Shown here: positions 1-6,795 of the stretch, piece after piece | How positions within the stretch are numbered: the first letter of the stretch is position 1 | Layout of the letters: every line of letters begins with the position of its first letter | Origin: Armatimonadota bacterium | GTDB taxonomy: Bacteria; Armatimonadota; Zipacnadia; Zipacnadales; UBA11051 | Reading direction: 5' to 3' | DNA: 8,022 nucleotides | Assembly (NCBI GenBank): GCA_003542955.1 | Contig: DPJP01000341.1 | Coordinates: 1 to 8,022 of the forward strand | The notes under the pieces: generated by a model | What the model saw: the letters and a program-made list of their open reading frames with translations, nothing else | Database searches by the model: none | Told to the model about the DNA's origin: nothing | Position numbers and translations under genes: made by a program

Positions 1-311
1 AGCACGATGTTGGCGAAGATCGGCCCCGGGCGGAAGGTGAACTGCCCGCTGTCTTTCTCGTAAATCGTGGTGCCCGTGATATCGGATGGCAGCAGGTCGG
101 GCGTGAACTGCACGCGCCGGAACTCGCAGTCTATGGCCCTGGCCAGCGAGCGTGCAAGCATGGTCTTGCCGAGCCCGGGGATGTCCTCGATCAGGATGTG
201 CCCGCGGCACAGCAGGCCGATGACCACCAACTCGATGGCCGCCCGCTTGCCGACGATCACCTTCTCGATCTCCGCGATGAGCCGGTGCGCGTTCTCCGTC
301 AGTTGCTCCAT
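1..311 (-). CDS. MoxR-family AAA+ ATPase, N-terminal part (truncated by window edge)
   Basis: MoxR ATPases are AAA+ chaperone-like proteins that usually act with partner von Willebrand-A/DUF58 proteins in maturing enzyme complexes or envelope proteins. The visible 103 residues start MEQLTENAHR and contain KVIVGKRAAIE (17-27). Walker A is EDIPGLGKT (42-50), followed by RRVQFTPDLLPSDITG (65-80) and FRPGPIFANI (93-102), the string that directly precedes Walker B in MoxR proteins. The rest lies beyond position 1. The ATG at 311 is preceded by an AAGGGTGG ribosome-binding site. The gene follows the Fe-ADH stop by only 12 nt, so the two are probably co-transcribed. Typical MoxR partners (DUF58, transglutaminase-like) would be expected further left but are not visible. 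Family assignment is firm; the specific role is unknown. Confidence 0.93.
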   Translation of the reverse strand, partial: MEQLTENAHRLIAEIEKVIVGKRAAIELVVIGLLCRGHILIEDIPGLGKTMLARSLARAIDCEFRRVQFTPDLLPSDITGTTIYEKDSGQFTFRPGPIFANIV

Positions 312-323
312 TGGGGCCACCCT

Positions 324-1502
324 TCAGAACGCCATTGTGTACAGCTCGATAAGGTCGCTCTTCTGAATCGGGCGCGGGTTACAGGCGATGTGAGCGCTCG
401 GCATCGCGTCCTCCGCCATGCGGGGGATGGCCTCGCGCTCGACGCCGACCTCCGACATCCGCCGCGGCGCGCCCACCCGCGTGGCCAAAGCCCGCACCGC
501 ATCCACCGCTGTTGCCGCGGCCTGCTCGTCGTCAAGAGCCGCCGTGTCGACACCCATCGCCGCCGCGATTGCGGCAAAGCCCTCAGTATCAGACATCGCG
601 TTGAACTCCATCCCGAAGGGCAGGAGCACGGCATTGGCCACCCCGTGCGGAACGCCGAAGAGCGCCGACAGCGGCAGCGCCATCGCGTGCACGATGCCGA
701 GCCGGCTTTTCGAGAATGCCAGCCCGGCGATCATCGCCCCGAGCTGGAGTTGCTCCTGTGCCTGTACATCCCCCACGTCATCGACCACCCGCGGCAGGTG
801 CGGGGCAACCAGCGCGATCGACTGCAAGGCGCGCCGACGCGTCTGGTCGGTCGCCTGCTTGCTCACACATGACTCGATGGCATGGGTCAGCGCATCCACC
901 CCCGCCGCTACCCGTACCGTCTCCGAGCACGTCTGCAGAACCAGGGGGTCCAGCAGCGCGTAGCGGGCGTAGAGGGCCGGGTGGCCGAGCACGAGCTTGC
1001 GCTTCGTCTTCGTGTAGGTGATGACGGAGAACGGTGTCACCTCCGAGGCAGTCCCCGCCGTCGTCGGGGCCAGCAGCACCGGCAGCGGCGCGAAGTCGAT
1101 CTGCGCCGGCTCGCCGGGGTGATCCTGGGCCACCGTCCAGCCCGGCTGCACCGCCTCGGCAGCGATCGCCTTGGCAGCATCCATGCTGCTGCCACCGCCG
1201 ATGCCGATGATCGCCTGGGCGCCTGCCTCCCGCGCGAACTCGCCGCCCCGCTCGCAGGTGGTGTCGGATGGGTCCGGCTCGACGAGATCGTACACGCTGA
1301 TCCTGAGACCCGTCGGCGCCTCGCGCACCAGCGAGCGCAGCAGGTCCAGGCTGGCGACGCGCCGGCCGCAGACAACCGTGGCGTTGTCCACACCCAACTC
1401 GCGCAGTACGCGATACGTCTCTGCCAGGGCCGAGGGGCCCGCCAGCACTGTGACGGGGTTATCGTCCTCCGGGAATGTCATTGTCCGGATTGCGCCTGTC
1501 AC
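324..1502 (-). CDS. Iron-containing (group III) alcohol dehydrogenase
   Basis: A probable cytosolic NAD(P)-dependent oxidoreductase interconverting an alcohol and an aldehyde or ketone; the substrate cannot be read from sequence. At 392 residues the length is normal for the family. The Rossmann-like N-terminal domain carries the cofactor motif IGGGSSMD (101-108), followed by APTTAGTASEVT (145-156). Metal ligands fit the FucO pattern: Asp203 and His207 in GVDALTHAIE, His272 in GIVHAMALPL, and His286 in PHGVANA. The second His of the usual HAMAH motif (FucO His267) is Leu276 here. The frame opens with GTG at 1502; an in-frame ATG at 1481 (residue 8) is a plausible alternative, and neither has a strong Shine-Dalgarno. 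The stop lies 12 nt before moxR, suggesting a two-gene transcript, and the gene is divergent from the CBM9/GH123 gene. Confidence 0.93.
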   Translation of the reverse strand: MTGAIRTMTFPEDDNPVTVLAGPSALAETYRVLRELGVDNATVVCGRRVASLDLLRSLVREAPTGLRISVYDLVEPDPSDTTCERGGEFAREAGAQAIIGIGGGSSMDAAKAIAAEAVQPGWTVAQDHPGEPAQIDFAPLPVLLAPTTAGTASEVTPFSVITYTKTKRKLVLGHPALYARYALLDPLVLQTCSETVRVAAGVDALTHAIESCVSKQATDQTRRRALQSIALVAPHLPRVVDDVGDVQAQEQLQLGAMIAGLAFSKSRLGIVHAMALPLSALFGVPHGVANAVLLPFGMEFNAMSDTEGFAAIAAAMGVDTAALDDEQAAATAVDAVRALATRVGAPRRMSEVGVEREAIPRMAEDAMPSAHIACNPRPIQKSDLIELYTMAF

Positions 1503-1814
1503 TGGCCATCACTCTTTCCGCGGGTTGACTCTCTGTGCCGCTTCGTGGCACGATTCTTCTCCGTCTCCCATGCCTCTGCCTGCCGACAGGGTGACGGCCG
1601 CGCGGGAGGTGGTCTGTGTCCATCACTAGAAACCAGCGACTCGCGCGGTTTGTTCCGTTGCAGCGCCTGGAGTATCTCCGTATCGCTGTCCGTTACGAAA
1701 GGAACAGCCGGTGCGCGTGGCGAAACAGGAACTCTGAGGTGGTTTGGCCTGTCACGACCCGCGGGGGGATGGCGGAGCGGCGGGCCCGGCTGGACAAAAC
1801 GGGAGGTGCGGCAC
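1503..1814. other. Divergent intergenic region between Fe-ADH and CBM9/GH123 gene
   Basis: This roughly 310-bp gap lies between two divergently read genes and should hold both promoters. A TTGACT at 1525-1530 could be a plus-strand -35 box, but I found no convincing -10 at 16-18 bp. Small hairpins are visible: GTGCC/GGCAC (1535-1539 with 1547-1551), and GCTGTCC with GGAACAGC around 1685-1708, which pairs with one bulge. No riboswitch class was recognised. The Shine-Dalgarno of the downstream gene is at its right end. Confidence 0.4.
1801..1808 (+). promoter_or_regulatory. Ribosome-binding site deciding the GTG start at 1815
   Basis: GGGAGGTG lies with its GGAGG core (1802-1806) 8 nt before the GTG at 1815. 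This start is followed at once by a signal peptide. It is therefore chosen over the far longer upstream extension of the same open frame, which only runs antisense to the Fe-ADH gene. Confidence 0.8.
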
Positions 1815-3218
1815 GTGCGATACAGCCTGAATGCAGTCACGGCACTCCTTTTCATCTTCGGTGGCGCCTTCGGTGGTGCCTGCCTCGGCGATGCGCTTGA
1901 CTTCTACACGCCGCCCGCCGTGAGCGCGCCACTCATGCAGGTCAGCCCAACCGTCGATGGGATCATCGAGCCCGGTGAGTGGGACAAGGCCGGGCCGCTC
2001 AATCGCTTTGTCTCACTCGGCGGCCGCGGCATGCCGACCGCCCAGACCGAGATGTGGGTCGGCTACGACCAGCACAACCTCTACGTCGGCGCCAAGCTGC
2101 ATGACCCCGACCCCTCACAGATCAAGGCCGACGCGCAGCAGCGGGATGGCGCAGTCGCGCAGGATGACTGCCTCGAGATGTTCTTCGACCCGACCAACGA
2201 GGGGACGCAGTTCATCCATTTCATCGTGAGCGCCGCCGGTGTCCGCTACGACGCACTCGGGCAGGATGCGGGTGTGGACTACCGCTGGGATGCGTTGGCC
2301 GCACGGCTCGAGAGCGGCTGGTCGGTCGAGATGCGCCTGCCCTTCGAGGGCGATATCCCGCCCTCGCCGGGCGCCGTCTGGGGATTCGTCGGCTCGCGCT
2401 GGTCGCCACACCTGAATGAGCGGAGCAGCACCACCCGCCTGAGTTCGGCCCTTCCCCAGCCGAGTGAGTTCGGCGGCATCATCTTCGCGCGCGGACCGGC
2501 CACCATGAAGGTCGCCACCCTCGGCGGGACGTCACTGGGTGACACCTCCGCCGCCGCCGTGGTCAGCAACCTGGGCACAGCGACCTTCACAGGCAAAGTC
2601 AACGTGCGCGTCATGGCCCCGCACAAGCGCGACAACTACTACGGCGCAGTCAAGGTCGCCGTCGAGCCCGGGCAGAGCAGCATCGTCACGGTGCCCTATG
2701 TGCTCCGGCAGGACGGGCTCAGCGTCATGCAGCTTTCACTGACCGACGCCGCCGGCGAGACAGTCAGTCGGACGGCGCCATACCCGATTGAGTTGCCATC
2801 AACCGGCGAGAAGCTGGCCGGCCTCGAGAGAACCCTCAACGCCGCCCTGCGTGTATGGGTCGCGCTCGAGGACTCCGAGTACAAGACCAGTGCAGCCGCC
2901 CAACTCGACGCGCTGCTGGGCGAGTGGCAGCGGCTCGCCGCAACCTACAAGCAGCGACGTACCTCGATGACCTATGACGAACTGGCCAAGCTTGGCAACG
3001 ACATCGCCGATCTGACCGCCCGCGCCCAGCTCGTGAAGATGGAGCTCGAAGCTCACGTGCAGACGCAGGCCGACGCCGGCACACCCATCAAGGTCGGCTC
3101 CGCACTCGCCGTCGGACCCGCGGACGGCACAACGGCGGCAACACTGCACGTGCCCGTCAATGGAGTCGATGCGCTTCAGCTCGTGGTTTCCCCTTTTCCG
3201 CGCCACGGGAGCAGCTGA
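1815..3218 (+). CDS. Secreted CBM9-like protein, N-terminal part of a frame-split GH123-like glycoside hydrolase
   Basis: The 467 residues start at GTG 1815. A signal peptide occupies about residues 1-27 (hydrophobic TALLFIFGGAFGGACLG), so the product is exported; C23 does not sit in a good lipobox. A CBM9/DOMON-like sugar-binding beta-sandwich follows at about 46-226, with VDGIIEPGEW (48-57), WVGYDQHNLYVGAKLHDPD (81-99), DDCLEMFFDP (117-126) and a closing EFGGIIFARG. Next are a beta domain (about 230-330) and a charged helical segment (about 333-420) that may be coiled. The last residues, VDALQLVVSPF (451-461), begin another beta domain that is cut off by PRHGSS and a TGA. That domain continues in the next frame, so this ORF is most likely the first half of one protein joined across 3191-3197. 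A genuine separate sugar-binding protein is possible but less likely, since the last domain would be incomplete. Confidence 0.85.
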   Translation: MRYSLNAVTALLFIFGGAFGGACLGDALDFYTPPAVSAPLMQVSPTVDGIIEPGEWDKAGPLNRFVSLGGRGMPTAQTEMWVGYDQHNLYVGAKLHDPDPSQIKADAQQRDGAVAQDDCLEMFFDPTNEGTQFIHFIVSAAGVRYDALGQDAGVDYRWDALAARLESGWSVEMRLPFEGDIPPSPGAVWGFVGSRWSPHLNERSSTTRLSSALPQPSEFGGIIFARGPATMKVATLGGTSLGDTSAAAVVSNLGTATFTGKVNVRVMAPHKRDNYYGAVKVAVEPGQSSIVTVPYVLRQDGLSVMQLSLTDAAGETVSRTAPYPIELPSTGEKLAGLERTLNAALRVWVALEDSEYKTSAAAQLDALLGEWQRLAATYKQRRTSMTYDELAKLGNDIADLTARAQLVKMELEAHVQTQADAGTPIKVGSALAVGPADGTTAATLHVPVNGVDALQLVVSPFPRHGSS

Positions 3219-3232
3219 GCGCGGAGTTCTCG
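3191..3232 (+). other. Frame break with slippery-type heptamer C-CCT-TTT
   Basis: The upstream frame reads ...GTT TCC CCT TTT CCG... and stops at 3216-3218. The downstream frame is open leftward through the same place. A -1 shift on C-CCT-TTT (3191-3197) would join them as ...LQLVVSPF-SAPREQLSAEF..., which suits the interrupted beta domain. A stem CCGCGC/GCGCGG (3198-3203 with 3219-3224) starts directly after the heptamer, with no spacer. A 9-bp stem CGCCGGGCA/TGCCCGGCG (3247-3255 with 3261-3269) lies further on. No Shine-Dalgarno-like stimulator is seen upstream. A lost base in the CCCC or TTTT run, real or from sequencing, explains it as well as programmed slippage does. Confidence 0.6.
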
Positions 3233-4525
3233 ATGCCGCAGACCCCCGCCGGGCAGGCTCTGCCCGGCGCTGTGTTTGAGCTATTCGAGGTCCGGGGTGA
3301 GCAGGATCACGCCATCCTGGCGCCCCTCGACGCCCCCCACGGCATGCCGTCGGGTGATGACGCCGCGCTCCACCTGTGGCTGCGCGTCCACGTCTCGCCC
3401 GATGCCACCCCGGGCATCTACGGGTGTGTGCTGACGCTCCAGTCAGAGCAGTGGTCCGCGCGATTGCCGCTGACTCTGCGCGTGTACAATGTGATGCTCG
3501 ACGCCCCCCCGGCCCGCGGACCTCTCCGAGCCGAGTTCTGGCAGCCGTGGCTCACGCTCGATAGACTCGGCGGGCCGGAGGCATTCTCCGACCAGTGGTG
3601 GGATTACGTGCGCGACGGGGTGGCCGAACTCGGGCGCGGTGGGGGAGCCGTCCAGGTCGGGCGCGCCTACTTCGGCTGGACGCGCCTGGGCCCCGGCAAC
3701 TGGCAGTTCGACTTCACCCGCTTCGACCGCTATATCGACCTCTGCGAGCAGGCCGGGCTGGTCGGGCCGATCTCCTATGTGGGGATGTTCTCCACCACCG
3801 GCCCCACCGCCATCCACTACCAGGACGTTGACGGTGCTGCCCAGTCACTCGACTGTGAGCCGGGCTCGGAAGCCTATGCGGAGGCCTGGGGCGCCTTCCT
3901 CGAGGCCCTCGCCGCCCACTGCGCCGAGCAGGGCCGGGGCTCACGCCTGGTCGTCTGGCCCGCCGACCGCCCCGAAACCGATGATGACCGTACCCGCTTC
4001 GCCTGCGCCGCGGAGATCGTCCGTGCCGCCGACCCGAGCATCCGCACCGGCGTCACGGCCGATGACGCGGGGAACGCGCTGCCGCTGCTCGAGTCTGTCG
4101 ACACCGTCGCTCTACCGTGGGGGGCCGCTATCGACCTGCCCTCCGATGTGCGACAGGCGCTGAAGGCCGCACGCGTCGAGTTGCTGGGCTATCTCGGCCC
4201 CGGTGAGGCCGTCGGCTATGGTCTCGCCGTGGACGCGCTGGCACGCGGTCTCGACGGCCTGCTGGCCCCGGACCAGCTGCTCCGAATCGGGCAGACTGCC
4301 GCGCGCGGCGCCGGTGCGCTGTATGCCGCCCCGACGCGCCCGCTGCCGACGGTCGCCGGAGAGCGCCTGCTGCTCGGGCTGCAGGATGCCCGCCTGTTGA
4401 TGCTGCTGCCGCCCACGTCGCGCGATGGGGCGCTCGCCGAACTGCAGGCTGCCGCGCAGGAGGGCGGGGAGAACCTCCAGGCGGCGCGCGTGGCGCTTCT
4501 GGAGGCTGTCTCGCGGCCCATGTAG
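3233..4525 (+). CDS. GH123-like (DUF4091) catalytic-type domain, C-terminal part of the frame-split protein
   Basis: The 430 residues are counted from ATG 3233, which has a weak GCGGAG (3221-3226) 6 nt upstream. Reinitiation 14 nt after the previous stop is thus conceivable. The frame is open further upstream and the preceding residues also fit the domain. Residues 1-90 complete a beta-sandwich ending in LHLWLRVHVSPDATPGIYG (46-64) and LPLTLRVYNVML, the usual lead-in to GH123 barrels. The barrel (about 97-395) shows FDRYIDLCEQAGL (164-176), VVWPADRPETDDDRTRF (240-256), ADPSIRTGVT (266-275) and a terminal PLPTVAGERLLLGLQDARLLMLL (370-392). GH123 enzymes cleave beta-N-acetylgalactosaminides using a neighbouring Asp-Glu pair. 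Here the matching site reads D245-R246, so activity is doubtful. There is no signal peptide of its own, as expected for a C-terminal half. Family call is by recalled pattern only. Confidence 0.8.
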   Translation: MPQTPAGQALPGAVFELFEVRGEQDHAILAPLDAPHGMPSGDDAALHLWLRVHVSPDATPGIYGCVLTLQSEQWSARLPLTLRVYNVMLDAPPARGPLRAEFWQPWLTLDRLGGPEAFSDQWWDYVRDGVAELGRGGGAVQVGRAYFGWTRLGPGNWQFDFTRFDRYIDLCEQAGLVGPISYVGMFSTTGPTAIHYQDVDGAAQSLDCEPGSEAYAEAWGAFLEALAAHCAEQGRGSRLVVWPADRPETDDDRTRFACAAEIVRAADPSIRTGVTADDAGNALPLLESVDTVALPWGAAIDLPSDVRQALKAARVELLGYLGPGEAVGYGLAVDALARGLDGLLAPDQLLRIGQTAARGAGALYAAPTRPLPTVAGERLLLGLQDARLLMLLPPTSRDGALAELQAAAQEGGENLQAARVALLEAVSRPM

Positions 4526-4902
4526 AGCGCCTCGGCACCCGCTACGGACTGACGCGCCATGTTCAGAAGTCCTGATGTGGGTCGCAGCAGCGATGTCCAT
4601 TTCCGGCGAATCGGGAGCCCTTGCCGAGCGGCCGGGGTCAGGCATTCAGAATTCAATTCTGCTCAGTTCTGGGCGGATTCCAGCATGTTACGCGCAAAAG
4701 TGAATCGTGAGTGCCTGACCCCAGCCGTTGTTCTCCAGGCCCTGCGCGACGTCAAATCCGGACATCCATCTCCCGCGACAGGTGACAGACCAGGCCCGCT
4801 CGCACAGGGGCTCATCGCATCGAGGCCCGGCGATGTGGGGAGTGCTGATGTCAGCGCGTATGCCCCCTGCCCCTCGTCCGGGCCGCCGATGCGCTCGCAG
4901 CG
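4526..4902. other. Gene-free convergent region
   Basis: This stretch lies between the stop codons of the GH123-like gene and queH. No open frame here has recognisable protein content; the ORFs present are arginine/proline-rich, as expected by chance in GC-rich DNA. Its one clear structure is the palindromic element at 4634-4722. I saw no classical terminator with a T-run for either gene. Confidence 0.5.
4634..4722. repeat. REP-like or MITE-like imperfect palindrome
   Basis: The left end GGGGTCAGGCATTCA is mirrored by TGAGTGCCTGACCCC on the right, giving 11 perfectly paired terminal bases. About 25 of the outer 31 positions and about 30 of 44 over the whole arm pair. Its base composition is AT-richer than the neighbours (AATTCAATT, TGTTACGCGCAAAAGTG). 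This matches the form of repeats mobilised by REP-associated Y1 tyrosine transposases, but no transposase is present in the window. It could also serve as a bidirectional terminator between convergent genes. Its terminal GGGG-T-C-A-GGCA closely resembles the GGGG-A-C-T-GGCA of the repeats near 7861. Confidence 0.65.
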
Positions 4903-5485
4903 TTACTCCCCGGCGTCGGGCCCTGTCTCCACATCCCGCATCGAGTACACGCACCCGCAGTAACGCTGCCGGTGGAGGCCGTATTGCTTCGAGAGCTCCA
5001 CGCTCCGCCGGAAGCCGTCCTTCTTCTTGAAGTCCTCCGCGAGGAATCTGACGCCCGCCTGCGCCGCAGCTTGCTCCCCCGCCGGTGCGACCCGCTCGAG
5101 CGGCTTGTGTGGGCTGATGGTCAGCGTGGTGGTGAAGACCTCACAGCCCAGTTCGCGAGCCTTCCGAGCGGCATGCCGCAGCCGCGCGAGGAAGCACACA
5201 TCGCAGCGGGCGCCGCCCTCGGGTTCATCCTCCAGCCCCGCAACGGCCTGCTGCCATTCGTCCTCTCCACCCGTGTCGACGATCAACTCCATGCCGACGG
5301 CCCCGGCAAGCTGCCGCATGGCTTCGAGCCTGCGCTCGAACTCCTCGGGTGGACCGATGTTAGGGTTGAACCAGTAGCAGACGAGTTCATACTGCCGCGC
5401 GAGCCGCTCGTAGACGGCGGTTGCGCAGGGGCCACAGCAGCAGTGCAGGAGCAGGCGCGGCTTGTTGGGGCTGATGTACGCTCAC
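4903..5485 (-). CDS. queH: Epoxyqueuosine reductase QueH (DUF208), 5' end disturbed by a frame break
   Basis: QueH reduces epoxyqueuosine to queuosine in tRNA, the last step of queuosine synthesis, as the unrelated replacement for QueG. The frame contains HCCCGPC, YWFNPNIGPPEEFERR, RCDVCFLARL and RYCGCVYS, the cysteine pattern of the family with its Fe-S and metal ligands. The frame is open only to a TGA at 5480-5482 and has no ATG, GTG or TTG before HCCCGPC. A GTG at 5485 lies one frame off. Dropping one C from the CCCC run (plus-strand GGGG 5467-5470) gives MSVHQPNKPRLLLHCCCGPC and 193 residues, the normal length. On that numbering HCCCGPC is 14-20, the second pair C94/C97, the third C176/C178. 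Alternatively an ATC at 5475 could initiate, 9 nt after GGGGAAG. It lies 55 nt downstream of the secretin-like gene and is likely co-transcribed with it. Confidence 0.9.
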
Positions 5486-5540
5486 TTCCCCGTGGTTGCG
5501 AGTTTCGGGGGCCTCGGTCGGGTCCCCGGAGGCGACAGCG

Positions 5541-6683
5541 TCACTTCAGCACCTGAGCGCGCAGGAGCATCAGGACGCGCTTGCCTGCAGGGCAGCCCCC
5601 GAACTGAGAGAGGTCAAGCACAACCATCTCGCCATCGCGCGCGGAGACGTCCAGGCTCATCGTGCGCTGGACAGGCAGGGGACGGGCTTGCTCGCCCCCC
5701 TGGTGCAGTGTGACCGCCCAGTCAGCGCTCCCCACGCAACCGCACATGCGGACGCGACCGTCGTCAAGCACCTCTGCCGTGAGGCAGACCTCCGACCTGG
5801 CGGCTTCCGCATCGGTTGCGCCCGGTTCGGCAGTGGAGTAGATCGCCACCGAGGTCTCGGCCCCGGATGTCAGGGCAACGCGCGGGTAGTTGATGACGGT
5901 GGCCGTGCCCGCAACCACCGCTTGCCTGAGCCACGTGACCCATGCGTCCCCATCGAAGTCCGCTGCGGCCAGGGCGGCGTCCACAGCCTCGCCGTCGGAG
6001 ACCTCGACGCTGCGGGCCTCAAGCTGCAGCCGGGGAGCCCGGGCCGCTGCCGTCGGCGGGGCCACATCGCCGACCACCGAGGGGCTCACCAACAGCGCAA
6101 GAGTGACCTCGGCGCGTTCGCCGACAGGCCGTGCGTTGGGTCCGAGTCGCACCGCGACGGCGATGCCGGTTGCGCCGCCGTTCGAGACCACGGGCATAGT
6201 CTGGAGCTGCTCCGACCACGTGATCGGCACCGCTTCGCCCTGCGGGCCGATAACGGTGCCGCTTTCGCCGGTCATGCTCATCTGCACACTCACCTGGATC
6301 GACCCATCCTCGAGCAGCATCGGCGCGAGGGCGGCTTTCATCTCCGGGTAGCCATCCCCGGTAGTGCCCGACGGTGGATCGATCGTGAACTCGACAATGC
6401 GCCCCTGCGATGCGGTCACGCGCGAAGAGCGCAACAGCACCGCCTTGTTCTCGGCCTGCAGGATCTCGAAGCGATCCAGCAGCGCCTGATCGCTGAGGTC
6501 AGCTGGGAAGTCATCCGCGGAGGCGAGAGCGTAGGCGGAAAAGCCCAGCTCGATGAATGGCCCGGCATCCCCGTCCGGCGGGCACGTCGTGCAGGTCGTA
6601 TCGAACTCGAAAGCGGCCATCAGACCGCTTGCGGCGAGCAGCAAGCACAGCGCGACAGTCACACATCGGATCTGGTGGCGCAT
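5541..6683 (-). CDS. Secreted protein with two secretin-like beta repeats, function unknown
   Basis: The 380 residues are counted from ATG 6683, which has GGGAGGG 7 nt upstream and is followed at once by a signal peptide (MRHQIRC, then VTVALCLLLAASGLMA, cleavage near residue 23). A start 14 codons earlier is possible in frame but would bury the signal. The mature part appears to contain two copies of one module: about 41-202 and about 216-378. Each has a Pro/Ser-Arg-Val strand followed by a Gly (SSRVTASQGRIVEFTI 86-101; YPRVALTSGAETSVAI 266-281), then a D-G strand (LLEDGSIQVSVQ; EVLDDGRVRMCG), then a closing Gly/Lys-Arg-rich hairpin. This strand order resembles the beta core of secretins, but no full secretin channel domain is present. 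Cysteines occur in pairs (C31/C34, C314/C316). Extracytoplasmic location is inferred. I recognise no named family. Confidence 0.8.
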   Translation of the reverse strand: MRHQIRCVTVALCLLLAASGLMAAFEFDTTCTTCPPDGDAGPFIELGFSAYALASADDFPADLSDQALLDRFEILQAENKAVLLRSSRVTASQGRIVEFTIDPPSGTTGDGYPEMKAALAPMLLEDGSIQVSVQMSMTGESGTVIGPQGEAVPITWSEQLQTMPVVSNGGATGIAVAVRLGPNARPVGERAEVTLALLVSPSVVGDVAPPTAAARAPRLQLEARSVEVSDGEAVDAALAAADFDGDAWVTWLRQAVVAGTATVINYPRVALTSGAETSVAIYSTAEPGATDAEAARSEVCLTAEVLDDGRVRMCGCVGSADWAVTLHQGGEQARPLPVQRTMSLDVSARDGEMVVLDLSQFGGCPAGKRVLMLLRAQVLK

Positions 6684-6795
6684 TGACTTACCCTCCCGGC
6701 GGCTCCCCGCCTGTAGGCGCGTCACATCTCTATCTGCAATAACACTTCTCCGTCCGTGGGGTTCCGCCTGCCTGTGCGCCGAGGGGTCATAGCGG

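Noticed and set aside
198..872. Plus-strand open frame of 224 codons
   Set aside because: It is a shadow of moxR and the Fe-ADH on the other strand, with no domain-like content.
1525..1557. TTGACT as a -35 box for the CBM9/GH123 gene
   Set aside because: No acceptable -10 at normal spacing; GATTCT lies 21 bp away and the site is far from the gene start.
882..1814. Upstream extension of the CBM9 gene frame, over 300 codons long
   Set aside because: It runs antisense to the well-supported Fe-ADH and is arginine/histidine-rich. The real start is shown by a Shine-Dalgarno and signal peptide at 1815.
1616..1900. Possible small gene starting GTG 1616, with GGGAGG 6 nt upstream
   Set aside because: The product is arginine/tryptophan-rich, unlike any family I know, and overlaps the signal peptide of the CBM9 gene in another frame. 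The ribosome-binding site alone is not enough.
4559..4963. Plus-strand open frame across the 4.6-4.9 kb gap
   Set aside because: It spans the palindromic element and overlaps the queH end. Its composition looks random.
5496..6686. Plus-strand open frame of 396 codons
   Set aside because: It is antisense to the 380-residue secreted protein, which has its own Shine-Dalgarno, signal peptide and repeat structure. The plus-strand product is rich in Arg, His and Gly without motifs, as expected of a GC-rich shadow.
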